This document shows positions 17,891-29,201 of a stretch of 64,000 nucleotides of DNA, piece by piece. This DNA is from Herbidospora daliensis (GTDB taxonomy: Bacteria; Actinomycetota; Actinomycetes; Streptosporangiales; Streptosporangiaceae): NCBI RefSeq assembly GCF_001570585.1, contig NZ_BBXF01000005.1, positions 930,001 through 994,000 of the forward strand, given 5' to 3'. The stretch's first letter is position 1, and each line of letters begins with the position of its first letter. Position numbers and translations under genes: made by a program. Below the pieces are notes generated by a model, which searched no databases, was not told where the DNA came from, and saw nothing but the letters and a program-made list of their open reading frames with translations.

Positions 17891-18646
17891 CTATCCGCGT
17901 GCCTCGCGCGGGATGTCCACCGGATGCCAGGTGAGGGGGTCGTCGGGGGCCGGCAGGAAGTCGTAGCGCACGCCCGATTCGGCCAGCGCGACGAGGCTGA
18001 CCGACAACGACATGAACAGGCGGCCGTCGCTCAGTTCGTGGCGGACCAGCAGGGCGGCCGGGTCTTCGTAGGGCAGGCCGTCGCCGGAGGCGAGGGGCAG
18101 CCACTCGCCCCAGTAGCGTTCGGGGCTGCCGCCGGCCGGGCGGCCGGGCCGGGGGGCCTTGGCGAAGGCGGGCTGGAAGTGCGCCACCCGGGCGTTGTCG
18201 GCGGCGTCGGGCAGACCGGCGTTGACGACGACGTGGGTGCCGGGGCGCAGCTTCTCCTCCGACAGCTTGTCGCCCGTCCAGGTCCAGAGCCGGACGCCGT
18301 CGAGCCCGCCGAGCAGCAGGTGGAAGGGGTCGTAGCGGGTCAGTTCGACCAGGGGCATCTCGCCGCCGGAGGCGGCCAGCAGCGGCAGTTCGCCGCGGGA
18401 GGCGCGGTTGCGGGCGCCGGAGAGCAGGCCCTGGCCGTTGAGCAGGGCGGCGACGCGCCGCGCGGCGGGGTCGACGGCCAGCCAGGTGCCGCCCGCCAGG
18501 AGGTCACGGCCGCCGACGACGCCCCGATGGTCGGGCCAGTAGGCGGAAGGGGACATCCATGGACGGTTGACGAACTCGTCGCGGACCCCGGCCAGCAGGA
18601 TCGGCGACTCCGCATCGGGGTCGAAGCTCACGATGACCGTACACAA
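17891..18646 (-). CDS. NRDE/TANGO2-like protein with N-terminal Cys
   Basis: A 251-residue protein of the NRDE family. It starts MCTVIV, and removal of Met would expose Cys as an N-terminal nucleophile. The AGVRDEFVNRPW segment near residue 20 corresponds to the NRDE signature, followed by GGRDLLAGGTWLAV, typical of the fold. The start is TTG at 18646, seven bases after GGAGGGAA, and is the only one that puts Cys second. It ends 9 bp before mshC, so it is part of the same transcript. Biochemical role unknown. Confidence 0.82.
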   Translation of the reverse strand: MCTVIVSFDPDAESPILLAGVRDEFVNRPWMSPSAYWPDHRGVVGGRDLLAGGTWLAVDPAARRVAALLNGQGLLSGARNRASRGELPLLAASGGEMPLVELTRYDPFHLLLGGLDGVRLWTWTGDKLSEEKLRPGTHVVVNAGLPDAADNARVAHFQPAFAKAPRPGRPAGGSPERYWGEWLPLASGDGLPYEDPAALLVRHELSDGRLFMSLSVSLVALAESGVRYDFLPAPDDPLTWHPVDIPREARG

Positions 18647-18735
18647 TGCCCGTTCCCTCCACTATCGGTAGAGACTCATGCAGAGTGCCGGAAATAAGTG
18701 CTTACGTCCAGCTCAGTGAGGCTCCGGGAAAGTAG

Positions 18736-19482
18736 TTATATCGGGGGCCAGGGGATCGCGGGCCAGTCGCCCGAGGGGTAAGGGTGAATTCCGGTGTCCA
18801 GCAGTCTGCGTACCCGGTTCCAGGTCGCCTCCACCTCGGCTGCGGTGAGCAGTTCGCGCAATCTTCGTCCGAGTCGTCCTCTTTCGAGTTCCTGATCGAG
18901 ATGGACGAGGACCGAGACCGCCTCCCGGGAGAGCGGCCGCCCCTTCCACTGCCACAACACGGTGCGGAGCTTGGTGTCGACGGAGAAGCAGACGCCGTGG
19001 TCGACGCCGTAGACGTGGCCGTCGGGCAGCGGCAGCAGATGGCCGCCCTTGCGGTCGGCGTTGTTGATCACGGCGTCGAGGACGGCCATGCGGCGCAGCG
19101 CGGGCTGGCGGCTGCGCATGACGGCCATCAGGTCGGCATCGGGGTCGGCGTCGATCCAGAGCTGGACCATGCCGGGGCCGAACGGGCCGTCGCGGTAGAC
19201 GGTCGGCGGCACCAGCCGCCAGCCGGTGGCCACCGCCACCTCGTAGGCGGCGACCTCGCGGGCGGCGAGGGTGCCGTCGGGGAAGTCCCAGAGCGGGCGT
19301 TCGCCCTTCACGGGCTTGTAGACGCAGGCCGCGACCTGGTCGCCCGCGCTGATCGTGCAGTAGAGGGTCATGTTGGTGGCCTCGACCAGACGGCCGGCGA
19401 CCTCCAGCCGCCCGCCGCGCAGCAGCCGCATGGCCGCCGCGTCGTCGAGCTTGGTCCCCTCTTCCGCGTTCTCAGCGGTCAT
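18736..19482 (-). CDS. SCO1664-family kinase-like protein
   Basis: A 248-residue actinobacterial protein. It has a PI3/4-kinase or HipA-like pattern: CVYKPVKGERPLWDFPDGTLAAREVAAYEVA near residues 52-82 would hold the nucleotide Lys, VINNADRKGGH near 140 resembles a catalytic loop, and YGVDHGVCF near 160 resembles the metal-binding segment. The family occurs next to DUF3090 and MSMEG_4193-type phosphomutases near mshC, as here. ATG at 19482 overlaps the DUF3090 stop (ATGA). Substrate unknown. Confidence 0.85.
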   Translation of the reverse strand: MTAENAEEGTKLDDAAAMRLLRGGRLEVAGRLVEATNMTLYCTISAGDQVAACVYKPVKGERPLWDFPDGTLAAREVAAYEVAVATGWRLVPPTVYRDGPFGPGMVQLWIDADPDADLMAVMRSRQPALRRMAVLDAVINNADRKGGHLLPLPDGHVYGVDHGVCFSVDTKLRTVLWQWKGRPLSREAVSVLVHLDQELERGRLGRRLRELLTAAEVEATWNRVRRLLDTGIHPYPSGDWPAIPWPPI

Positions 19483-20048
19483 GCGGTGAGTCCCCCGGGG
19501 TGGTGTCCGTTGAGCCTGACGCAGATGTGACCCTCGGGATCGAGGGGCTGCCCGCACAGGGGGCAGGGCGGCCGCCCGGCGGCCACGACGTCGAGGGCGC
19601 GGCGGCTGAAGGCGCGCGCGGCGGCGGCGCTGATGCGCACCCGCAGGACGGCGGGCTCGGGCCGGTCGGGGTCGCCGAAGATCGGGTCCTCTTCCTCTTC
19701 GGCGGTGGCCTCCTGGGCCTCGATGATCACCTGGGCGGTGTCGGGGTCCCAGGCCAGGGCCATGGTGCCGACCCGGAAGTCTTCTTCGATCGGGGTGTCG
19801 AGGGGGCCTTCGTCGGAGACCTCGCCGGGAGCCACGGCCGGGACGGGGGCGCGGCCGCCGCTGCGGCGCAGCACCTCGTCGAGCAGTTCGTCGAGACGGT
19901 CGGCCAGCACCGCGACCTGGAACTTCTCCAGCGAGACCGTGGTGAGGCGCCCCTGCGCCCTCGCCTGCAGGAAGAAGGTTCGCGCGCCCGGTTGCCCAAC
20001 GGCACCGGCCACGAACCTCTCAGGCGGATCGTAATCGAAGACCGGCAT
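19479..20048 (-). CDS. DUF3090 family protein
   Basis: A 189-residue conserved actinobacterial protein starting MPVFDYDPPERFVAGAVG, a typical family opening. The C-terminus has a Cys-rich site, CPLCGQPLDPEGHICVRLNGH, that could bind zinc. The middle (residues 60-130) is acidic. ATG at 20048 is used; a longer frame to 20120 runs into the phosphomutase gene. It sits between the phosphomutase and SCO1664-type genes in a tight minus-strand run. Function unknown. Confidence 0.86.
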   Translation of the reverse strand: MPVFDYDPPERFVAGAVGQPGARTFFLQARAQGRLTTVSLEKFQVAVLADRLDELLDEVLRRSGGRAPVPAVAPGEVSDEGPLDTPIEEDFRVGTMALAWDPDTAQVIIEAQEATAEEEEDPIFGDPDRPEPAVLRVRISAAAARAFSRRALDVVAAGRPPCPLCGQPLDPEGHICVRLNGHHPGGLTA

Positions 20049-20058
20049 AGCCCCGACC

Positions 20059-20739
20059 TTACGTGGTCCCGGCTCCGCCGCCGACGGCGGCGTCGCTCCC
20101 GGCGATGTTTTCTCCCCCATCTTTGTGCTCCGGAGGCGGCTCCGGAAGCCCGAAATTTCGGGTGTCGTTAAGCCTGCGAAGAAAGGGGCGTATGGGGGTG
20201 TATTCGATGACTGTGACCGATCCTGGATCGACGTTGATCCGCTGGAACTGGTCGAGGTGCAACCCCAGCGCGTCGGCCACGATCGCCTTGATCACGTCGC
20301 CGTGGGAGCAGACCAGATAGGTCGCCCGCTCCCCCAGCCGGGCGTTCCAGTCGCGGACGGCCGCCACCGCGCGGGCCGACACGGCCGCCAGCGACTCGCC
20401 GCCCGGGAAGACGGCGGCGCTCGGGTGGGCCTGCACGACCTTCCACTCGGGCTCCTTGGCGAGGTCGCCGAGCTTCTTCCCGGTCCAGTCGCCGTAGTCG
20501 CACTCGGCGAATCGGTCGTCGATCTGGAGGTTTTCGGCGCTGAAAGGTTCGACGGTCTCGCGGCAGCGCTCCAGCGGGCTGGAGACGACCGCGTCGAGGC
20601 GCACGTCTCTGAGCCGCTCGGCGGCGTCGGCGGCCTGCCTGCGGCCCCGGTCGTCGAGGTGGACGCCCGGCGCGCGGCCGGCCAGGACCGGCCCGGTCAG
20701 CGGGGTCAGCCCGTGGCGCAGCAGCAGAAGGGTCGTCAT
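20059..20739 (-). CDS. Histidine phosphatase superfamily protein (MSMEG_4193 type)
   Basis: A 226-residue phosphoglycerate mutase-like enzyme. Catalytic motifs visible are LLLLRHGLT (residues 4-12), SSPLERCRET near 53, ECDYGDW near 79 and VCSHGDVIKA near 143 with the second catalytic His. ATG at 20739 overlaps the uppP stop (ATGA). The last 30 residues are a Gly/Ala/Pro-rich tail. It is a phosphatase or phosphomutase of unknown substrate that accompanies DUF3090, the SCO1664-type gene and mshC in actinobacteria. Confidence 0.88.
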   Translation of the reverse strand: MTTLLLLRHGLTPLTGPVLAGRAPGVHLDDRGRRQAADAAERLRDVRLDAVVSSPLERCRETVEPFSAENLQIDDRFAECDYGDWTGKKLGDLAKEPEWKVVQAHPSAAVFPGGESLAAVSARAVAAVRDWNARLGERATYLVCSHGDVIKAIVADALGLHLDQFQRINVDPGSVTVIEYTPIRPFLRRLNDTRNFGLPEPPPEHKDGGENIAGSDAAVGGGAGTT

Positions 20740-21581
20740 GCCGTGATCACGCCCAGTCCGAGAAGGGTCAGCAGCAGGGTGCCGGCGAACACGCGGTAGA
20801 TCACGAAGATGTTGACCGAGTTCTTCGCCACCCACTTGAGCAGCCAGGCGATCGAGGCGTAGCCGACGACGAACGACACGATCGTGGCCACGGCCGTGCC
20901 GACCAGCGGCGGGCCGCCGCCGTCGCCGACGTGGCGCATCTCGTAGACGCCCGACAGCACCACCGCCGGGATCGACAGCAGGAACGAGTAGCGGGCCGCC
21001 GCCTCGCGCGTGTAGCCGAGGAACATCGCGCCGGTCATCGTGGAGCCCGAGCGGGACGCGCCGGGGATCAGCGGGAGCATCTGCCACGCGCCGATGATGA
21101 GGCCGTCCTTCAGCCCGAGGTCGGACAGCTGCTTGGCCTTGCGGCCGAACTGCTCGGCGCCCAGCAGGATCAGCCCGAACACGATCAGCATGGCCGAGTT
21201 GAGCCACAGGTTCCGGGCCGGGCCCTCGATCGCGTCGGAGAACAGCAGGCCGGCGACCGAGATGGGGATCGTGCCGAGGATGATGTACCACCCCATGCGG
21301 GCGTCGAGGTGGTTCCGCAGTTCCTTGTCGGCCAGGCTGCGCAGCCAGACCCCGGTGATCCGCAGGATGTCGCGCCAGAAGAAGATCAGCACCGCCAGCA
21401 TGGTGCCGAGCTGGATGACGGCGGTGAACGCGGCCCCGGGGTCTTCCCAGCCCGCCAGCTTGGGCACGATGAGCAGGTGCGCCGAGCTGGAGATCGGCAG
21501 GAACTCGGTCAGCCCCTGCACGATGCCGAGGACGACCGCCTCAAAGACGTTCACGGTCGGCCAGCTTAGAGCCTCGGACAC
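20736..21581 (-). CDS. uppP: Undecaprenyl-diphosphatase UppP (BacA)
   Basis: A 281-residue membrane phosphatase that converts undecaprenyl diphosphate to the monophosphate and so recycles the lipid carrier for cell-wall and glycan synthesis; the family gives bacitracin resistance. Signatures: GIVQGLTEFLPISSSAHL at residues 19-36, and PGASRSGSTMTGAMFLG near 172. About eight hydrophobic helices. The start is uncertain: GTG 21581 lies 16 bp from the divergent reductase start, whereas GTG 21554 (giving MNVFEAV) fits the family N-terminus and leaves room for a promoter. First gene of the uppP-to-mshC run. Confidence 0.95.
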   Translation of the reverse strand: MSEALSWPTVNVFEAVVLGIVQGLTEFLPISSSAHLLIVPKLAGWEDPGAAFTAVIQLGTMLAVLIFFWRDILRITGVWLRSLADKELRNHLDARMGWYIILGTIPISVAGLLFSDAIEGPARNLWLNSAMLIVFGLILLGAEQFGRKAKQLSDLGLKDGLIIGAWQMLPLIPGASRSGSTMTGAMFLGYTREAAARYSFLLSIPAVVLSGVYEMRHVGDGGGPPLVGTAVATIVSFVVGYASIAWLLKWVAKNSVNIFVIYRVFAGTLLLTLLGLGVITA

Positions 21582-21597
21582 GATACTCTGACTCGCA

Positions 21598-22530
21598 ATG
21601 GATCAGCGATATGTCGGGCGCAGCGGCCTGTCGGTCTCGCGCATCGGCCTCGGCACCATGACCTGGGCGCGCGACACGTCGGCCGACGAGGCCTCCGCGC
21701 AGCTCGTGACGTTCGCCGACGAGGGCGGCACGCTGGTCGACACCGCCGACGTCTACGCCGGCGGCGACGCCGAACGGCTGATCGGCCGGCTGCTCAAAGA
21801 GGTCGTCCCCAGAGAAGAGCTGGTGATCGCCACCAAGGCGGTGCTCACGCCCGGCGGCAAAGACGGCTCCCGCCGCCACCTGATCCGCGCCCTCGACGCC
21901 TCGCTCGACCGCCTGGGCGTCGACGAGGTCGACTTATGGCAGCTGCACGCCTTCGATCCCGACGTGCCGCTCGAAGAGACCCTCCTGGCCGTCGACATCG
22001 CGGTCTCGACCGGCCGGGCCGCCTACGCCGGGGTGTGCAACTACGCGGGCTGGCAGGTCGCGGCGGCCGGGGTGCACCAGCGTTCCGCGCCGGGCCGGGC
22101 CCCGATCGTGGCCGCGCAGGTCGAATACTCGCTGGTCGCCCGTGAGGCCGAAGACGAGCTGTTCCCGGCCGCCGCCCACGTGGGCGCGGGCGTGCTGGCG
22201 TGGTCGCCGCTCGGGCGGGGCGTGCTGACCGGCAAGTACCGGACCGGCATCCCGGCCGACTCGCGCGCCGCCACGCCCCACTTCGCCGACTTCATCCAGC
22301 CCTATCTCGACGAGCGCTCGCGCCGGATCGTCGAGTCGTGCGTGACCGCCGCCGAGGGCCTGGGCGCCTCGCCGCTCGCGGTGGCGCTGGCCTGGGTCCG
22401 CGACCGGCCCGGGGTCGCCTCGGCGATCGTGGGCGCGCGCACCCACGCCCAGCTGCTGGGCGTGCTGCAGTCCGAGACGCTCGTGCTCCCCTGGGAGATC
22501 CGCGAGGCCCTGGACGACGTGTCGTCGTGA
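21598..22530 (+). CDS. Aldo/keto reductase
   Basis: A 310-residue NADPH-dependent oxidoreductase of the AKR superfamily with a TIM-barrel pattern. Catalytic residues can be placed: Asp/Tyr in VDTADVYAGG near residue 47, Lys in IATKAVL near 79, His in LWQLHAFDP near 117; WSPLGRGVLTGKY near 201 is the cofactor-side segment. Starting motif YVGRSGLSVSRIGLGTMTW is typical of the general AKR group. A GATACT hexamer ten bases before ATG suggests a leaderless transcript. One TTA codon at 21934. Physiological substrate unknown. Confidence 0.9.
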   Translation: MDQRYVGRSGLSVSRIGLGTMTWARDTSADEASAQLVTFADEGGTLVDTADVYAGGDAERLIGRLLKEVVPREELVIATKAVLTPGGKDGSRRHLIRALDASLDRLGVDEVDLWQLHAFDPDVPLEETLLAVDIAVSTGRAAYAGVCNYAGWQVAAAGVHQRSAPGRAPIVAAQVEYSLVAREAEDELFPAAAHVGAGVLAWSPLGRGVLTGKYRTGIPADSRAATPHFADFIQPYLDERSRRIVESCVTAAEGLGASPLAVALAWVRDRPGVASAIVGARTHAQLLGVLQSETLVLPWEIREALDDVSS

Positions 22531-22559
22531 CACCTCGCCCAGGGCCTCCCGGGTGAACG

Positions 22560-22584
22560 CCGCCTGCGGGTCAGGCGCAGGCGG
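22560..22584. terminator. Hairpin terminator between convergent genes
   Basis: CCGCCTGCG (22560-22568) pairs perfectly with CGCAGGCGG (22576-22584) around a 7-base loop. The stop codon of the minus-strand gene (22571-22573) lies in the loop. It would serve both the aldo/keto reductase and the secreted CBM2 gene; no U-tract follows on either side. Confidence 0.55.
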
Positions 22585-23599
22585 AGCCGTTGACGGCGAA
22601 GTCGACCGGCGCGGGGTTCACGCCGGCGTGCTCGCCGTTGAAACCGATCCACAGGGTCCGGCCGGGCGCGATGTCCTGGTTCCAGGACACGCCGGTGGCG
22701 GTGACCCGCTGACCGCTCTGCGCCCAGTCGGCCGACCAGCCCCGGTCGAGCTGCTGCCCGGTCGCGGGGAAGGTGAACGTGAGCGCCCAGTCCTCGATCG
22801 GCTCGTCTCCGGTGTTCTTGATCGACACGTTCGCGGTCATCCCGGTGCCCCAGGTGACGGCGGAGTAGACGACCTGGCATGACAACACGGGCTCCGCGCC
22901 GGCGGTGAAGACCACCGTGTTCGACCAGAGCCCCCAGCTGTTGTCGTAGAAGACGGGCCGGACCCTGACGGAGTACTCGGTGCCCGGTGTCAGCCCGGTG
23001 AGCGTCGCGGCGGTGCCCGGGACGGTGGTGAGCAGCTGCCCGTCCGAGACGACCTGGTAGCCGGTGATGGACGGGTACTGGGGATAGCGGGGCGCCGTCC
23101 ACGTGAGGCGCACGCTGGTCGCGCTCAGCGGAGTGGCGGTCAGGTCGCTCGGCGGCATGGTCACGAGGTCGTTCGTGATCGTCACCGGCGTGACCGGCGA
23201 GCGGGCGCTGCGCACGCCGTAACGGTCCACGGCGACCACGTAGATGGGATAGGTCCGGCTGCCCACGGGGGTCGGCAGGTTCACCCAGACCTCGGTGGAC
23301 CCCTGGGTGACGGCCCGGATGATCCCGTCGCCGCCGTTGTCCTGGTAGACCTCGTAGCAGGCCACGGCGTGATCGTCGGTCGAGGGTTCCCAGCGCAGGG
23401 ACGCGCCGTTGAAGAACGACCAGACGACCATCGGCGCGCCCGGCGTGCTCGGCGGGAGGTTGGCGGGCGGGCTCGGGGGGATCGGCCCGGTCCGGCAGGG
23501 CATGGGACCCGGACTACCGGACGGGCCCGGCGTCGGCGAGGTCGTCGGCACGGGGGCCGCGAGCAGAGCGGCGGTGAGTATCACTGCGGTGATCTGCAT
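22571..23599 (-). CDS. Secreted fibronectin III plus cellulose-binding (CBM2) protein
   Basis: A 342-residue exported protein. Signal peptide at residues 1-16, a Pro/Ser/Thr-rich stretch to about 55, two fibronectin type III-like domains at about 55-145 and 150-235, and a family 2 carbohydrate-binding module at 240-342. The CBM2 shows its bracketing cysteines (LSCQVVYSAVTWGTG and the terminal GSACA), WALTFTFP and WNQDIAPG. No catalytic domain is present, so it probably anchors or bridges cellulose or chitin rather than cutting it. A second CBM2 protein in this window is at 47585. Confidence 0.87.
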   Translation of the reverse strand: MQITAVILTAALLAAPVPTTSPTPGPSGSPGPMPCRTGPIPPSPPANLPPSTPGAPMVVWSFFNGASLRWEPSTDDHAVACYEVYQDNGGDGIIRAVTQGSTEVWVNLPTPVGSRTYPIYVVAVDRYGVRSARSPVTPVTITNDLVTMPPSDLTATPLSATSVRLTWTAPRYPQYPSITGYQVVSDGQLLTTVPGTAATLTGLTPGTEYSVRVRPVFYDNSWGLWSNTVVFTAGAEPVLSCQVVYSAVTWGTGMTANVSIKNTGDEPIEDWALTFTFPATGQQLDRGWSADWAQSGQRVTATGVSWNQDIAPGRTLWIGFNGEHAGVNPAPVDFAVNGSACA

Positions 23600-23841
23600 G
23601 GACCCGATCGTCAGGACGGGCCGGGCGTGCCGTCAACGCGCGGGCCGTCGTGCTCCGGCCCGCAGCAGGTGGCCGGTGAAAGGTTCAGGAACCGAACGAG
23701 AGATGGTCTCGCGTATCACACCTGGATACCGAAGGGCGACACAGCGCGAAATTCACCGGGCGTTGGAGAGAGACTGGACCGCGCCAATGGGAGCGGTGCG
23801 CCCACAGGGGAGGGGGCCCGCCGGTGACTGGGGAGGGGCTC

Positions 23842-24723
23842 ATGAGGATCGGACGGCGCGCGTCCGCCCTCGGCGCCGGCGTTCTCGCCGTGGCCATCGG
23901 CGCCGCCTTCCCCGTGGTCATGGCCGAGGCCGCCCGGGCCGCCGACTGCGACCGGGGCGGCCTGCTGCCGGGGGTGACCGACACGCTGTGCAAGGTCGTC
24001 GACGGCGCGACCGACGTGGTCGACGACGTGACCAAGGGCGGCCTCGACGACGTCACCGACACGGTCGACAAGGTCGTCGGCGGGGTGACCGGGAGCGACT
24101 CGTCGTCATCGTCGCCGGCCCCGGAAAAGGGCAATCAGGGCGGCAACTCCGACAAGTCGGATAAATCCAACAATGGGCAGAAGAGCGATTCGTCGACCGG
24201 CGTCCAGACCGGCACCAGCGACGGCGCCTCGGTCGACGCCTGCGGGTCGGCCTGCGGCCACAGCCCGGCGCCGACGCTCGACGCCGAACCGGTGCGGGTG
24301 AAGCCCACCGCCGATACGGCCTCGGCCGCGCCGCGCAAGACCCGCAGGGAGCGGCGGCCGGAGCCGCGCCCCCAGTTCGTCTCGACCGGCGAGTCGATCA
24401 CCGCCTCGCCCGAACCCGCTCCCCCGCCGGTCGCCGAGGCCGAGCCGGTCAGCGTCGACGAGGTGGCCCCGCCGCTGCTCTGGCCGGGCCAGCTGATCCC
24501 CGAGCTGATGAGCGACACCCGCAAGGCGCCGGTGCGCCCCAGGCAGGACTACGACCCGGTCGCGACCGGCCTGACGACCCTGCTGCTGGTGTCGGCGGTG
24601 CTGGCCGCGCGGGTCGCCTGGATCAAGCGGGCCAGGAAGGACGAGCTCGAGGCGATGTGCCCGGAGTCGTTGCCGCTCTCCGGGCTGCCGGCGCCGTCAC
24701 GACGGCGCCAGCGCATCGCCTAG
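23842..24723 (+). CDS. Secreted, membrane-anchored protein of unknown function
   Basis: A 293-residue protein with a signal peptide (residues 1-34, AEAARAADC), a short ordered segment with Cys pairs (ADCDRGG, DTLCKVVDG), an amphipathic Val/Asp repeat region near 55-85, a long Ser/Asp/Asn/Pro linker, a second Cys pair (DACGSACGH near 136), and a C-terminal membrane helix at about 237-258 followed by basic residues. The layout resembles actinobacterial cell-surface proteins. ATG at 23842 has GGGGAGGGG directly upstream. No enzymatic motif. Confidence 0.78.
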   Translation: MRIGRRASALGAGVLAVAIGAAFPVVMAEAARAADCDRGGLLPGVTDTLCKVVDGATDVVDDVTKGGLDDVTDTVDKVVGGVTGSDSSSSSPAPEKGNQGGNSDKSDKSNNGQKSDSSTGVQTGTSDGASVDACGSACGHSPAPTLDAEPVRVKPTADTASAAPRKTRRERRPEPRPQFVSTGESITASPEPAPPPVAEAEPVSVDEVAPPLLWPGQLIPELMSDTRKAPVRPRQDYDPVATGLTTLLLVSAVLAARVAWIKRARKDELEAMCPESLPLSGLPAPSRRRQRIA

Positions 24724-24731
24724 CCGACCTG

Positions 24732-25496
24732 TCAGGCGCCGATGGCGTGCACGCCGCCGTCGACGTGGACGATCTCACCGGTGGTCGCCGGGAACCAGTC
24801 GCTCAGCAGCGCCACGCACGCCTTCGCGGCCGGGACGGTGTCGGCCAGATCCCAGCCCAGCGGGGCCTTGGCCGGCCAGGAGTCCTCGAACTCCTTGAAG
24901 CCGGGGATGCTCTTGGCCGCCATCGTGCGCAGCGGGCCGGCCGCCACCAGGTTGGCCCTGATGCCGTGCTTGCCCAGGTCGCGCGCGAGGTAGCGGTTGG
25001 TCGCCTCGAGCCCGGCCTTGGCCACGCCCATCCAGTCGTAGACCGGCCACGCCTTGGACGCGTCGAAGTCGAGGCCGACGACCGAGCTGCCCTGCTTCAT
25101 CAGCGGCAGGCAGGCCATCGACAGCGACTTGTAGGAGAACGTGGAGATCTGGAAGGCGGTGGCGACGTCCTCCCACGAGGTGTTGAGGAAGTTGCCGCCG
25201 AGGGCGGTCTGCGGCGCGAACCCGATGGAGTGGACGACCCCGTCGAGCCCGCCGAGGTGCTCGCCGACCCGCTCGGCCAGGCTGTCGAGGTGTTCGGTGT
25301 TGCTGACGTCGAGCTCCAGCACCGGCGGCGGCTCGGGCAGCCGCTTGGCGATGCGCTCGACCAGGCTCAGGCGGCCGAACCCGGTGAGGACGATCTGGGC
25401 GCCCTCCTCCTGGGCCAGCTTGGCCACGCTGAACGCGATCGAGGCGTCGGTGAGCACGCCGGTGACGAGGATGCGCTTGCCCTCGAGGATTCCCAT
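24732..25496 (-). CDS. fabI: Enoyl-ACP reductase, InhA/FabI type
   Basis: A 254-residue NADH-dependent enzyme for the last reduction of the FAS-II fatty acid elongation cycle; in mycobacteria the orthologue InhA is the isoniazid and triclosan target. It starts MGILEGKRILVTGVLTDASIAF, the divergent SDR cofactor site of the family. Tyr/Lys catalytic residues lie in VYDWMGVAKAG near residues 150-162, and the AAGPLRTMAAK substrate loop is near 190. It starts 2 bp after the fabG stop, the same fabG-inhA order as in mycobacteria. Convergent with the secreted protein gene, 8 bp away. Confidence 0.95.
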   Translation of the reverse strand: MGILEGKRILVTGVLTDASIAFSVAKLAQEEGAQIVLTGFGRLSLVERIAKRLPEPPPVLELDVSNTEHLDSLAERVGEHLGGLDGVVHSIGFAPQTALGGNFLNTSWEDVATAFQISTFSYKSLSMACLPLMKQGSSVVGLDFDASKAWPVYDWMGVAKAGLEATNRYLARDLGKHGIRANLVAAGPLRTMAAKSIPGFKEFEDSWPAKAPLGWDLADTVPAAKACVALLSDWFPATTGEIVHVDGGVHAIGA

Positions 25497-25498
25497 GG

Positions 25499-26308
<810 letters not shown>

Positions 26309-26321
26309 CTAGGATCCCTGC

Positions 26322-27811
<1,490 letters not shown>

Positions 27812-27815
<4 letters not shown>

Positions 27816-29179
27816 CCCCGCAGGAAGTAGTCGAGCGCGCGCTGGCGCTGCCCGGCGCCGACGACCGCGTCGTCATCGTCGACGAGGACACCACCGCGAA
27901 CCTGCGGTTCGCCGGGAACACCCTGACGACCAACGGCGTCGCCCGGGGCTCGCGGCTGACCGTCGTCTCGATCGCCGGCAGCGGCACCGGCGTGGTGTCC
28001 CGGTCGGGCGTCACGCCCGACCAGATCGCCGACGTCGTGGGCGCGGCCGACCGGGCGGCGCGCGACGCGCAGCCGTCCGAGGACGCGCGCCCGCTGGTGG
28101 CCGGAGAGGCCGCCGCCGACTGGGACCGCCCGGCCGAGGAGACCTCGATCGCGGTCTTCCGCGACCTGGCGCCCGCGCTCGGCGAGGCGTTCGCGGCGGC
28201 CGAGGCCGGGGGCCGCCGGCTCTACGGCTTCGCCGAGCACCTGGTCAACTCGGTCTTCGTCGGCACCAGCACGGGTCTGCGCCGCCGGCACGACCAGCCG
28301 ACCGGCCGCCTGGAGCTGAACGCCAAGTCGCCCGACATGACCCGTTCGGCGTGGGTCGGCGCGGCCACCCGCGACTTCACCGACGTCGACGTCGCGGCCC
28401 TCGACGCGACGCTGGCGCAGCGCCTCGAATGGGCCAAGCGCCGGGTCGACCTGGCCCCGGGCCGCTACGAGACCCTGCTGCCCCCGGGCGCGGTGGCCGA
28501 CCTGATGATCTACCTGTACTGGTCGGCGGGCGCCCGCGACGCCTTCGACGGCCGCACCGTCTTCTCCAAGCCCGGCGGCGGCACCCGCGTCGGCGAGGAG
28601 CTGGCCAAGCTGCCGATCGACCTCTACAGCGACCCGGCGCGGGCCGGGGTGGAGTGCGGCGGCTTCACCGTCGCCCACGCCTCCAGCCGCGAGTCGTCGG
28701 TCTTCGACAACGGCTTCTCGCTGGGCCGGACCAGGTGGATCGCCGACGGCAAGCTGGCCAACCTCATCCAGACCCGCCACTCGGCCGAGGTCACCGGCCT
28801 GGCCGAGACCCCCGCGATCGACAACCTGATCATGGAGGGCCCGGCGGGCGGCAAGTCGCTGGAGGAGATGATCGCGGCCACCGAGCGCGGCCTGCTGCTG
28901 ACCTGCCTGTGGTACATCCGCGAGGTCGACCCGCAGACGCTGCTGCTCACCGGCCTGACCCGCGACGGCGTCTACCTGGTCGAGAACGGCGAGGTCACCG
29001 GCGAGGTGAACAACTTCCGCTTCAACGAGTCGCCGGTCGACCTGCTCGGCCGGGTCACCGAGGTCGGCGCGGCGTCGCAGACCCTGCCGCGCGAGTGGAA
29101 CGACTACTTCACCCGCACGATCATGCCGCCGCTGCGGGTGCCCGACTTCAACATGTCGACCGTGAGCCAGGCCAACTGA
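27812..29179 (+). CDS. Metallopeptidase TldE/PmbA, non-catalytic partner of TldD
   Basis: A 455-residue homologue of TldE/PmbA. It shares the TldD fold but lacks the HExxxH zinc site, as expected for the partner subunit that shapes the chamber of the heterodimer. Family segments include FSLGRTRWIADGKLANL, the IDNLIMEGPAGGKSLEEMI region near 340, and NNFRFNESP near the end. The GTG start at 27812 overlaps the tldD stop. Reading in the same frame is open for kilobases upstream, but that part is the shadow of fabG and tldD and not part of this gene. Confidence 0.92.
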
Positions 29180-29201
29180 GCCGATCTGACAAGGCAGTCA
29201 A

